Shown one piece after another: positions 7,965 through 14,519 of a DNA stretch of 23,862 bases (within the stretch, counting starts at the first letter, position 1; each line of letters starts with the position of its first letter). Source of the DNA: a candidate division WWE3 bacterium RIFOXYC2_FULL_42_13. Lineage in GTDB: Bacteria; Patescibacteriota; WWE3; UBA101185; UBA10185. Under the pieces are notes generated by a model, which did no database searches, was not told the DNA's origin, and saw only the letters and a list, made by a program, of their open reading frames with translations. The stretch is from assembly GCA_001773255.1 (NCBI GenBank), contig MEWF01000012.1:16045-39906 (forward strand). The letters run 5' to 3'. Made by a program: the position numbers and the translations under genes.

Positions 7965-8150
7965 ATGAAAAGACTACTTATTACTACTGTGTTTTTTGTC
8001 ATCGCCGGAGGTTTTTGGTTTTTTGCCGGAAACCAGAACGTAAATAGGGATAAATATATTACTCAGAATATACTTGACATGTCCCGTCCGATAGATGTTA
8101 CTATTGACATAGAGTTTCTACAAAGTTTGAAACCTGCCTATGAACAGTGA
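7965..8150 (+). CDS. Small single-span membrane protein, unknown function
   Basis: A 61-residue protein with a basic N-terminus and one hydrophobic helix (about residues 4-21, TTVFFVIAGGFWFFAG), then a short polar outer part (NRDKYITQNILDMSRPIDVTIDIEFLQSLKPAYEQ). I do not recognise a family. It starts four bases after the PilO-like stop and overlaps the following gene by 11 bases, so it is embedded in the PilN/PilO transcription unit, where a PilP-like or minor accessory component would be expected by analogy. No lipobox cysteine is present, so it is not a classical PilP lipoprotein. The tight spacing on both sides is the main evidence that it is a real gene. Confidence 0.55.
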   Translation: MKRLLITTVFFVIAGGFWFFAGNQNVNRDKYITQNILDMSRPIDVTIDIEFLQSLKPAYEQ

Positions 8151-8658
8151 TAGCGCGAAAAGCGGATTTAAAACATTTATACTGACATTATCCATATCTC
8201 TTATTGTGTTTAGTGTTGTCTACTACCTTGTGACGAACACCGGCGCGGGTGATTCCTCTGCGCCTTATCAGGCTTCCATAGCTCCGGTGACGACAGGGTC
8301 CCTTCCTTCGGATGCGTTGGCGCTGGAGACCGGCACGGAGCAGGTAGCGGGGGTTTCCGACACTTCCTCTGATTCTTCTACGTTTTCCACCGACTCTTCA
8401 GTTTTCGGGGAGATCGTTGATAAACCAGTCGGCGCTGTTACTGTTAACGCCGGAGTAGTACTGGCAGGAGCTACGTCTTCTCCTACTACTCAGACGACGG
8501 GGAGCGGAGCTGCGGTTCCTGAAACCGGTGTCGTTGGAATCACAGCCGGATTATTAGTCTCCTTGGTATTTTTCCTGACGGGAATGTACTATATCGCGAG
8601 CAATCCCAGAAAATCAGCACTCGGTGGTTTCGAGAAAAAAATCCTCAAAGATAATTAA
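8140..8658 (+). CDS. Sortase-substrate-like surface protein with VPETG signal
   Basis: A 172-residue protein with an N-terminal hydrophobic segment (about residues 11-32), a long linker (33-125) dominated by Ser, Thr, Gly, Ala and Val with no globular look, then VPETG (126-130), a second hydrophobic helix (131-153) and a basic tail starting NPRK. This is the layout of a cell-wall sorting signal: LPxTG-like motif, membrane span, positive tail. The first position is V rather than L, and the tail is longer (about 19 residues) than in classical substrates. The gene ends two bases from the end of a convergent sortase gene, a strong contextual hint that the two form an enzyme-substrate pair. The body may be a stalk or spacer; I recognise no functional domain. 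It is the last gene of the rpsT/PilN/PilO group. Confidence 0.65.
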   Translation: MNSDSAKSGFKTFILTLSISLIVFSVVYYLVTNTGAGDSSAPYQASIAPVTTGSLPSDALALETGTEQVAGVSDTSSDSSTFSTDSSVFGEIVDKPVGAVTVNAGVVLAGATSSPTTQTTGSGAAVPETGVVGITAGLLVSLVFFLTGMYYIASNPRKSALGGFEKKILKDN

Positions 8659-8660
8659 TA

Positions 8661-9392
8661 TTACTTTTCCGTCAACACAGCCTTTACTAAAATTCTATTT
8701 GTTTTAGTTCCGGGCGGCCAGCATGTCATTAGAATCAGCGTGGATTCATTGAGGTACGTGGGTTTAAAATTTGCCAAAGGATCTACTTTTTCGGGCGGAA
8801 GGATTTCTTTGGACTCCACGACATAGTTTAAGTCTTTTCCCATGTACTTTATCTGAATTTCATCCCCCGTTTCCAGATCTCCTAAGGTCGAAAATATTGT
8901 TCTATAGTTTCTCGGGTTATAAAACCAAGGTAGAACGGAGTGGCCGTAAATAAAGGTGTTACCTACGTTTCCGGGAAGCGCAGAACCGTTATAATGTCCG
9001 AGCGCCGTGTCGGGGCGCAGACTTGGGGAGTTGGTTTCAACTATGGCGTCTTTTATCCCGAGCTTTGGTATAGAAATTGTAAAGAATTTCGGTACTTCCG
9101 CAGATTCTTTGGCCACTGCGGTACTTTTCTCGTCCAACTCCATGAACTCAAAATCGTCAAATCCTGTTGCAAGACCAAGAATGCTGCTTCTCATAGGTTT
9201 AGAAACTTCGTCCTGCGTTTTGAAAAAGACCAGGGGGAGTACAACCTGAGTTCCAAGTACCAGAAATCCCAAAGACAGCAGAAGTCCGGATAGAATTCTG
9301 GATCTGAAGTAAAATTTGTAGTTTACCGTTTTGTAAATAGGGTCGTTTGAGTGATCTTTGATGTATTTTCTGGGCTCGGTCTGGATCGGCAT
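8661..9392 (-). CDS. Sortase (class D/E-like transpeptidase)
   Basis: Membrane-anchored cysteine transpeptidase that cleaves LPxTG-like motifs and joins proteins to the wall or to each other. The 243-residue protein has a cytoplasmic N-terminus, one membrane helix (about 33-57), a linker and a sortase beta-barrel (about 103-240). Catalytic residues are visible: His151 in FIYGHSVLP, Cys224 in LILMTCWPPGT and Arg233 in TNRILVKA. The substrate-binding region GHYNGSALPGNVGN is also present. TCWPPGT with a single N-terminal anchor resembles class D/E sortases rather than housekeeping SrtA, but the subclass is a guess. Its ATG overlaps the stop of the preceding delta-subunit gene (TAATG), making it the last gene of the pgk operon. 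A VPETG-bearing protein lies tail to tail with it. Confidence 0.9.
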   Translation of the reverse strand: MPIQTEPRKYIKDHSNDPIYKTVNYKFYFRSRILSGLLLSLGFLVLGTQVVLPLVFFKTQDEVSKPMRSSILGLATGFDDFEFMELDEKSTAVAKESAEVPKFFTISIPKLGIKDAIVETNSPSLRPDTALGHYNGSALPGNVGNTFIYGHSVLPWFYNPRNYRTIFSTLGDLETGDEIQIKYMGKDLNYVVESKEILPPEKVDPLANFKPTYLNESTLILMTCWPPGTKTNRILVKAVLTEK

Positions 9393-10099
9393 TATTTAGA
9401 GTTTAACACTTTTTCAACGGCCAAAGTTAGCATAACCTCGGGGTTTATTTCCCCTGTTTTGGTTTTTAGATCCAGCTCGTAGAATGCTTTGAACATATTT
9501 TTAACTCCCTCTTCAGTGTATTTGCCGACCAGAGTTTTTTGTTTGGAACGCACGTACGGGTTCATTCCTGAAGATGAGGGGCTTTCGAATTTTACCTGAG
9601 CCATGGACCTAAGCCCGTACATAAGTAAAGCAAAGAGTTCGAACGGATCTTTATCCCTATTTAGCTCACGATGCATCAGTTTATAAGAGTTAATTCTATC
9701 TTTTCTCATAACGGCATCTACGAAATCAAACGAAGTACCCTGCACGGTAGCTTCGTTTTCCAGGACCTGCGCCTTCATAGCCGCCGCATTCTTTATAAAA
9801 ATATTTGAAGCCGTGAGTTTTTTCTCTGAGAGTATTACCAGGGTGGTGTAAGCCGGGGTTTGATTTATCACGCTAATATATTCTTCAAGATTTGTACGCC
9901 CCGCCCCCGATATGTTAACAACAAAAAACTGAGGTTCCCCGAAAATATCCGTGCTTCTTATTTTACTGGTAAGGTCGGACGGAGTTGTGTCTTCTATCGA
10001 GAACTCCTGTTTGTATCTGACCATTAGTTTCTTTTGCTGATTAAGGATGAGGGCTCTTGATTTGGAGAGGTTTTCTCCATGCACTATGTAGATCATCAC
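9392..10099 (-). CDS. holA: DNA polymerase III delta subunit-like protein (HolA family)
   Basis: Clamp-loader wrench subunit that opens the sliding clamp. The 235-residue protein starts MMIYIVHGENLSKSR, matching the family opening (hydrophobic strand, then a G-x-(N/D)-x-x-x-(S/K) turn), has FFVVNISGAG and TTLVILSEKK as AAA+-like strands, and ends with the family helices DPFELFALLMYGLRSMAQVK and TKTGEINPEVMLTLAVEKVL. It is about 100 residues shorter than E. coli delta; the middle is condensed. The assignment rests on these patterns, not on catalytic residues, since delta has none. It overlaps the LCP gene by four bases (ATGA) and the sortase gene by one. Its presence between two surface genes looks like operon packing rather than a shared pathway. 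Confidence 0.72.
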   Translation of the reverse strand: MMIYIVHGENLSKSRALILNQQKKLMVRYKQEFSIEDTTPSDLTSKIRSTDIFGEPQFFVVNISGAGRTNLEEYISVINQTPAYTTLVILSEKKLTASNIFIKNAAAMKAQVLENEATVQGTSFDFVDAVMRKDRINSYKLMHRELNRDKDPFELFALLMYGLRSMAQVKFESPSSSGMNPYVRSKQKTLVGKYTEEGVKNMFKAFYELDLKTKTGEINPEVMLTLAVEKVLNSK

Positions 10100-11184
10100 T
10101 TACCTCCAAAAAGATATTTCTGGACAAAGGCGTGGATTTGAACGTAATCCCCGGTTTGGGGAATTAGCACATACTTGCCGTTATACAGAGTTCTGTCTTG
10201 AGGTGCGTACAGAAGACCCCCCTGTTCTGCCGGGCTTCTATCATCCAGCACTACCGATACCACGCGGTCGAAGTTTATCTTTTGTGAGAGCAGATAAAAG
10301 GAATTTACCGCTCCGAAGTCTATGTCGCTGTCCGTGTTTTCGGCATAAGCATCGTACAGGTTTTTCAGTTTCGTAGGATTTACAAGTGTCTGAATGGAAA
10401 GGGATTTATTCTTGATCGCCGTGATAATTTTTTGCTGTCTTCTGGACCGGGCAAAATCGGTGTTCTCATTGTTATCTCCGTGCCTGGATCTCACGAACTT
10501 TAACGCCGTTTCCCCGTTCATTGTTTGGGTTCCGGCCGCAAAATTTATGGTTTCATACCTTTCGTTTTCGGGGGCGTTCTCTTTGCCCTCAACAGGATAT
10601 AAGCTGTCGATAAAAGCGTTATCTACCGTAACCTCGACACCCCCGAGAATATCCACTATTTCCTTGAACAAATCGAACGAGATCATTGCGTGGTAATGTA
10701 TGGGAATTCCAAGTACATCCTGTATTACTTTTCTCAGGTTGTCCGCTCCCTCGCCTTCCTTTGAGTATGCGTATACTTCATTTAATTTACTGGAGTATCC
10801 ACCCGGGCCTTTTACCCACAAGTCTCTTGGCAAAGATATCATGACCACGTCTTTGTCGACTTTTCCTATTGAAGCCACGAGTATGGTGTCTGTTAGAACA
10901 CTTCTTCCGGACTCGGCTCCCGTCACTCTCCTATCCGACCCCAGTATGAGCACGTTCGTTCTACCGTCGGTTTCTTTGAGGTTTGTTCCCGCTACGGTAG
11001 CAATCACGGATATGGGGTTGAAAGCGGCCAATATCTTGTCTTTAAAGGCAAAAGCTGTTGCTACGACGGCAACCAGACCCACAGCCGCAATAAACTTGAG
11101 AGTTTTTGTCTGGGACCCCCCACGCTCGTTTCTTATGGTACTAACGGTTCCGTTAGTTTTTTTACACATGTCCATGTATTTCAT
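10096..11184 (-). CDS. LytR-CpsA-Psr (LCP) family wall-polymer transferase
   Basis: LCP proteins transfer polyprenyl-linked anionic glycopolymers to peptidoglycan on the outer face of the membrane. The 362-residue protein has a short cytoplasmic part, one membrane helix (about 29-47) and an extracellular LCP domain (about 75-260). Signature elements: NVLILGSDRR, TDTILVASI, MISLPRDLWV, KLNEVYAYSKEGEGADNL, IDILGGVEV-type segments and the arginine-rich KFVRSRHGDNNENTDFARSRRQQ. These match the residues that bind the pyrophosphate of the lipid donor. A C-terminal extension of about 90 residues follows. The start is nine bases after tpiA with no clear Shine-Dalgarno sequence; the ATGs at codons 4 and 6 are alternatives. 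It is embedded in the pgk-to-sortase operon. Confidence 0.92.
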   Translation of the reverse strand: MKYMDMCKKTNGTVSTIRNERGGSQTKTLKFIAAVGLVAVVATAFAFKDKILAAFNPISVIATVAGTNLKETDGRTNVLILGSDRRVTGAESGRSVLTDTILVASIGKVDKDVVMISLPRDLWVKGPGGYSSKLNEVYAYSKEGEGADNLRKVIQDVLGIPIHYHAMISFDLFKEIVDILGGVEVTVDNAFIDSLYPVEGKENAPENERYETINFAAGTQTMNGETALKFVRSRHGDNNENTDFARSRRQQKIITAIKNKSLSIQTLVNPTKLKNLYDAYAENTDSDIDFGAVNSFYLLSQKINFDRVVSVVLDDRSPAEQGGLLYAPQDRTLYNGKYVLIPQTGDYVQIHAFVQKYLFGGK

Positions 11185-11193
11185 AGAATGCTT

Positions 11194-11844
11194 TTAATAA
11201 GAGGCAACAATTTCGGAAAAGTGCTTCGGATCGAGGCTGGCGTTGCCGACTAAAACACCGTCCAATTTTTCTATATTAACCAGATCGGAGATATTTTGTC
11301 CATTAACTGATCCTCCATAGAGGAGCGGTTCTTCGTTATTTAAAATCTCCCTTATTTTTTTTACTCCTTTTTCTATTTCCCGAGTACTTTTTTCTTTGTA
11401 CACTCCGTTTTTGGAAATATTTGCCGGGTCTTCCCAGGCATAGACGACGCCCGGGCGTTTGTACAAACTTATTCTCTCAGGTTTAACAAAACAGACGATA
11501 GGGGTTATTCCGTGAACCAAGCACTGTTCAATTTTTTTAACGACAATTTCTGCTGTTTCTTTTCTCTCGCTGTGCCCGATAATCGCGTATTTACACATTT
11601 CTTTTATCTGGAAAGCTCCTGTTTCACCCGTGTGAGCACCTTTTTCGTCGGCAGAAATATCCTGTGCTGCAATATTTACCCCAATTTTTTTCAATAATTC
11701 TGTGACCGGAAAAATGTGCAAAGAGGTCGGTGCAACAATTACACTAACATTCGCATTTAACACAGACGTGTCGAATCCGGCGGTCCACCCGAGTACGTCC
11801 TGCATGCTCATATTCATTTTCCAATTAGCTACTATATATTTCAC
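11194..11844 (-). CDS. tpiA: Triosephosphate isomerase, short form
   Basis: Interconverts dihydroxyacetone phosphate and glyceraldehyde 3-phosphate. At 216 residues it is shorter than most bacterial TPIs (about 250), near archaeal size. Catalytic residues: Lys9 in ANWKM, His91 in IIGHSERK, Glu138 in YAWEDP; phosphate is bound by GGSV (177-180) and VGNAS. The mobile loop after Glu138 reads DPANISKNG instead of the usual PVWAIGTGK, so the lid over the active site is altered. The start is GTG, overlapping the stop of the upstream gene (GTGA), with AGGAGA six to seven bases before it. It lies in an operon with pgk, which fits its pathway. Confidence 0.93.
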   Translation of the reverse strand: MKYIVANWKMNMSMQDVLGWTAGFDTSVLNANVSVIVAPTSLHIFPVTELLKKIGVNIAAQDISADEKGAHTGETGAFQIKEMCKYAIIGHSERKETAEIVVKKIEQCLVHGITPIVCFVKPERISLYKRPGVVYAWEDPANISKNGVYKEKSTREIEKGVKKIREILNNEEPLLYGGSVNGQNISDLVNIEKLDGVLVGNASLDPKHFSEIVASY

Positions 11845-12683
11845 GAAATTCTCCTTAGTGTCTGCTCGATCAATTTTGGGAGGGACTCAATATCCTCGTG
11901 AGTGTAATTGTATCCCAGTACATTGAGACAGGAAAAGACCACACCCACATCAGTATATATTCTATCTGCATATTGGCAGGCTACAAGGCTGTGCAGAAGA
12001 ACATTTCCCCCCATCTCACCGGTCTTTGATTTTCCACACCCCATCGGACAGTTGGAGCACGAAGGGTAGGTTCCTTCCAGTACGCTCAGCTCATTTTTTC
12101 TGTTGAGGATTTTTTTGTATAGCTCCTCATATTTATCGAAGTCTTTTATGTTGATAAGTTCTGTTCCGGTAACTACAATTCCGGAAATGTTTTTATCGGT
12201 GAATTCTTTTTCGAGGTAATGTTCGGGAGTTGTGAAATATCCGCCCAGCAATATTTTTGAACCGTCCACTTTTATTACGCTCCTTTTTCCGGGAAGTCCC
12301 AGCGTTTCGGGATCTTCCGACGGGTCTCTGAAACTTACGCCGGCGTTTGTAATATCCAGGATAGTTTTTTCCTGTGAGATTCCGTATATTACGATAGCGT
12401 CCAGCCCGGCATATCTTATTCTCAGCGAAATACTTCCCCCGAGGTAAACGTCTTCGATCACGCCGTCATTATTTATTATTATTGCTGTTTTCGATGCGAA
12501 CGGAAAAAGTCCGTTCAGAGGCCCGACGGCAAATATAAGAGGGTTTTTGCTGTAATACATCTCCATTAACTTAAATCCAAGCCCGACGCCCCCTATATAA
12601 CTGTTTAAATCTTCGAAGCTTTTTACTTCATATTCTTTTTTGGTGAGATCTATGGATAATATTTTTCTCGGTCTTGTTTCCAT
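11841..12683 (-). CDS. Truncated aldehyde:ferredoxin oxidoreductase homologue
   Basis: Resembles the N-terminal half of tungstopterin enzymes of the aldehyde ferredoxin oxidoreductase (AOR) family, which includes glyceraldehyde-3-phosphate ferredoxin oxidoreductase. Similarities: IDLTKKEYEV start, YIGGVGLGFKLM (30-40), FAVGPLNG...ASKTAIII (51-70), LGGSISLRIRYAGLDAIVIYG (81-101), and an iron-sulfur motif C209-x2-C212-x3-C216 as in AOR. It is only 280 residues, while AORs have about 600. The glycine-rich GAVMGSK-type segment is not recognisable, and the C-terminal domain with the fourth cluster cysteine is absent; C236 or C252 could substitute. Whether it binds tungstopterin is doubtful from sequence alone. 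Its ATG abuts the stop of a ferredoxin gene, and tpiA overlaps its end, so it sits within a glycolytic operon. Possible roles: a reduced GAP-oxidising enzyme, half of a split enzyme, or a non-catalytic partner. Confidence 0.75.
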   Translation of the reverse strand: METRPRKILSIDLTKKEYEVKSFEDLNSYIGGVGLGFKLMEMYYSKNPLIFAVGPLNGLFPFASKTAIIINNDGVIEDVYLGGSISLRIRYAGLDAIVIYGISQEKTILDITNAGVSFRDPSEDPETLGLPGKRSVIKVDGSKILLGGYFTTPEHYLEKEFTDKNISGIVVTGTELINIKDFDKYEELYKKILNRKNELSVLEGTYPSCSNCPMGCGKSKTGEMGGNVLLHSLVACQYADRIYTDVGVVFSCLNVLGYNYTHEDIESLPKLIEQTLRRIS

Positions 12684-12935
12684 TTAATCAGTCTCCTCTA
12701 CTTCAAAGACTCCCTTTGGACATATTTTTTGTATTTTGTCCACATTGAGACTGCTTATTCTAGGGTCTATTTCCAGTGCATATTCTATATTTCCGAGCTT
12801 TGAGTTTGTATTTCTGAAAACCCGTATTAACGCACCTTCGAGACCGATCTTTCTAAGCTGGCGCTGGGCTTCTATGGCGCACATCTCGCACCCAATGCAT
12901 TTTTCAGGAAAACTTATTTTTAATATTTTTGGCAT
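12684..12935 (-). CDS. Single-cluster 4Fe-4S ferredoxin-like protein
   Basis: An 83-residue electron-carrier candidate. It has CIGCEMC (residues 17-23) near the N-terminus and a remote CP in KICPKGVF near the C-terminus. These four cysteines make one [4Fe-4S] site; the usual second set is missing, as in one-cluster ferredoxins. The middle section (residues about 30-60) is longer than in minimal ferredoxins. Its ATG overlaps the pgk stop (TAATG) and its own stop abuts the AOR-like gene, whose ribosome site GAGGAG lies in its last codons. The pairing suggests it passes electrons to or from the AOR-like protein, an inference from order and from the family's known ferredoxin dependence. Confidence 0.82.
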   Translation of the reverse strand: MPKILKISFPEKCIGCEMCAIEAQRQLRKIGLEGALIRVFRNTNSKLGNIEYALEIDPRISSLNVDKIQKICPKGVFEVEETD

Positions 12936-13921
12936 TATCTTCTTTTATTTAAAGCCTCTATTCCGGGTAAGGTTTTTTCTGCAAGATACTGCAGCATTGC
13001 GCCACCGCCGGTCGAGACAAAACTAAATTTATCGAGCAGAGAGTAGCTGCTGACGGCCGTTATTGTATCTCCTCCGCCGATCACTGTAAAAGTGCCTTCT
13101 TTTGTTTTTTTGGCTATTGCCGAAGCGATCTGTGCCGTCCCCAATGAGTATTCGGGTTGCTCATAAGCTCCTAAAGGTCCTGCCCACAATATTGTTCCGG
13201 CTCTGTTAATAATTTCCGTGTATTCAGCGATGGTCTGGCTTCCAATGTCTTTATTTTCCGGCGCGTAGTCCTTAGGTATCACCAGATTAAAAGGAATTTC
13301 TTCTTTCCATTCCATCCCCAACTTACCTCCCAATAAAATGAAGTCGGCTCTTTTTAGGAATTTTTTTACCACGGGAAGCTTACTTTCTAATTTTGCCCCT
13401 CCTATTACTATCACAAAGAGTCTTTTTACATCGCCCAGTAAAACATTAAGATTTTCTATCTCTTTTAGAAAACGTACTCCTGCATACGAGGGAAGCCATT
13501 CAGGTACTCCTACGATGGAGGCATGTTTTCTGTGGGAAGTTGCGAAGCTCTCGTTTACGTAAATAGTGCCGTTAGTTGACAGTTGTTTGGCGTACTGGAG
13601 ATTATTTTCTTCTTCTCCGTGGTTGAAGCGGAGATTTTCTAAAAGTTCGTATTTTCCTGTTCCGAGCTCGTTGTCGAAAAAAAATGAAAGCGGTTTTGTT
13701 GAAAGCCTTTCGTCGGCCCTTCCGCCCGGACTGCCCACATGTCCCATAATTACAGGAAGGGCACCCCTGGAAATAATATATTTCAGGGTTTCTAAGGAGG
13801 CCTTCAGCCTGTATTCTTCCTGTATTTCCCTGTGCGCGACCGGGACGTCCAGGTCGCATCTAACTATAACTCTTTGTCCTGCAGTTATATTAGCTTCCAA
13901 CACTGATTTCATTGGAACCAT
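12935..13921 (-). CDS. pgk: Phosphoglycerate kinase, short form
   Basis: Transfers the acyl phosphate of 1,3-bisphosphoglycerate to ADP in glycolysis. The 328-residue protein is clearly shorter than the usual 390-400, through trimmed loops in both lobes. Motifs in order: VRCDLDVPV, EYRLKASLETL, MGHVGSPGGRADERLS, LLENLRFNHGEEEN, NESFATSHRKHASIVG, VIGGAKLESKLPV, LLGGKLG, LWAGPLGAYE, VIGGGDTITAV and FVSTGGGAMLQYL. The substrate arginines in NLRF and SHRKHAS are kept; the usual GRPKG arginine is replaced by GSPGG. AGGTG five bases before the first ATG supports the start. It is the first gene of a seven-gene operon running to the sortase. Confidence 0.96.
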   Translation of the reverse strand: MVPMKSVLEANITAGQRVIVRCDLDVPVAHREIQEEYRLKASLETLKYIISRGALPVIMGHVGSPGGRADERLSTKPLSFFFDNELGTGKYELLENLRFNHGEEENNLQYAKQLSTNGTIYVNESFATSHRKHASIVGVPEWLPSYAGVRFLKEIENLNVLLGDVKRLFVIVIGGAKLESKLPVVKKFLKRADFILLGGKLGMEWKEEIPFNLVIPKDYAPENKDIGSQTIAEYTEIINRAGTILWAGPLGAYEQPEYSLGTAQIASAIAKKTKEGTFTVIGGGDTITAVSSYSLLDKFSFVSTGGGAMLQYLAEKTLPGIEALNKRR

Positions 13922-13985
13922 TTTATCACCTGCAGGGTTTTTCCATTAGGTTTTGTATTAATTCGCCGCGATAGCTTACTATAAG

Positions 13986-14014
13986 TTGTGTCACTGGGAT
14001 TTTTGATGTATACT
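13986..14014 (+). promoter_or_regulatory. Promoter for the orphan 114-residue gene
   Basis: TTGTGT (13986-13991), a 17-base spacer and TATACT (14009-14014, five of six). Transcription would start near 14021, leaving a leader of about 50 bases that ends in a strong ribosome site. The gap between the divergent pgk and this gene (13922-14070) must also hold a pgk promoter, but none stands out on the minus strand. Confidence 0.55.
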
Positions 14015-14058
14015 TTCGCAGCAAAGTAGCATTGTACGAAAAATCTGTTCCAAATATC

Positions 14059-14067
14059 AAGGAGGAG
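14059..14067 (+). promoter_or_regulatory. Strong Shine-Dalgarno site that fixes the orphan gene's start
   Basis: AAGGAGGAG directly precedes the ATG at 14071; the AAGGAGG core is five bases from it. It argues against the longer reading from 14032, whose first ATG has no such signal and lies upstream of this site. It is one of the best ribosome sites in the window. Confidence 0.8.
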
Positions 14068-14070
14068 ACA

Positions 14071-14415
14071 ATGGGGAAGAGCTCAGGAGAGCGCAAAGGA
14101 TACTTCTTGGAGAAGACAAAGGTAGCACGTCTTTTGCCAAAGGGTTTCCGTTTAAGGTGGGTTCCGGGTGACAGTGACGTGCCAGCGGATATTGTTTGGC
14201 TTAGAGGCGGTCCACAAGACATAGACCTAATCCAAAAAAATGTCGGTGACCGCTGGTACAAACGGACTTGGGAAACCGTGGGATACCTCCACACTTTTTT
14301 TGGGTTTGTCATGGATGGGGCTATTTTTCTTTATGAACAGGACGCCAAAGAACTGCGCGGAGTTTTTGAAGAAATTGCGGAAAAGCTCGGTATTCGCGTA
14401 GTTGTCAAAATCTAG
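14071..14415 (+). CDS. Hypothetical 114-residue protein with own transcription unit
   Basis: I do not recognise this family. The protein is basic at the N-terminus (MGKSSGERKGYFLEKTKVARLLP), soluble by appearance, with alternating aromatic-rich and charged segments (ADIVWLRGGPQDIDLI, RWYKRTWETVGYLHTFFGF, AIFLYEQDAKELRGVFEEIAEKLGIRVVVKI). The last part looks like a helix followed by a beta strand, and no signal peptide or membrane helix is evident. It has a recognisable promoter, a leader of about 50 bases, a near-ideal Shine-Dalgarno site and a strong intrinsic terminator 28 bases after its stop, so it is a monocistronic, probably well-expressed gene. It lies between the glycolytic genes pgk and gap but on the opposite strand. 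Being a genuine gene is well supported; the function is unknown. Confidence 0.8.
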   Translation: MGKSSGERKGYFLEKTKVARLLPKGFRLRWVPGDSDVPADIVWLRGGPQDIDLIQKNVGDRWYKRTWETVGYLHTFFGFVMDGAIFLYEQDAKELRGVFEEIAEKLGIRVVVKI

Positions 14416-14442
14416 ACCGCCCAAGAAACGTTTTCCCGTAGA

Positions 14443-14484
14443 CCCCGCAGGGATATTTTCAACAATCCGGCGGGGGTTTTTTTT
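14443..14484 (+). terminator. Rho-independent terminator after the orphan gene
   Basis: Outer stem CCCCGC (14443-14448) with GCGGGG (14470-14475), a small internal loop, an inner stem GGAT/ATCC (14451-14454 with 14465-14468), then G and eight T residues (14477-14484). The T run is on the plus strand only, so it serves the plus-strand gene and not gap, which ends nearby on the other strand. It is the clearest terminator in the window. Confidence 0.9.
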
Positions 14485-14519
14485 ATGAAGATTGAACGTT
14501 TTTAGGTACGGGGGTTGAT

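Noticed and set aside
11140..11163. Perfect eight-base inverted repeat ACTAACGG/CCGTTAGT followed by T residues on the plus strand, resembling a terminator
   Set aside because: It lies in the first codons of the minus-strand LCP gene, the loop is only two bases, and no plus-strand gene precedes it. It is probably coding coincidence, although an early-codon hairpin could slightly affect LCP translation.
14032..14070. Upstream ATG at 14032 for the orphan gene
   Set aside because: The near-ideal Shine-Dalgarno at 14059-14067 points to the ATG at 14071, and the extra 13 residues would be encoded by the leader.
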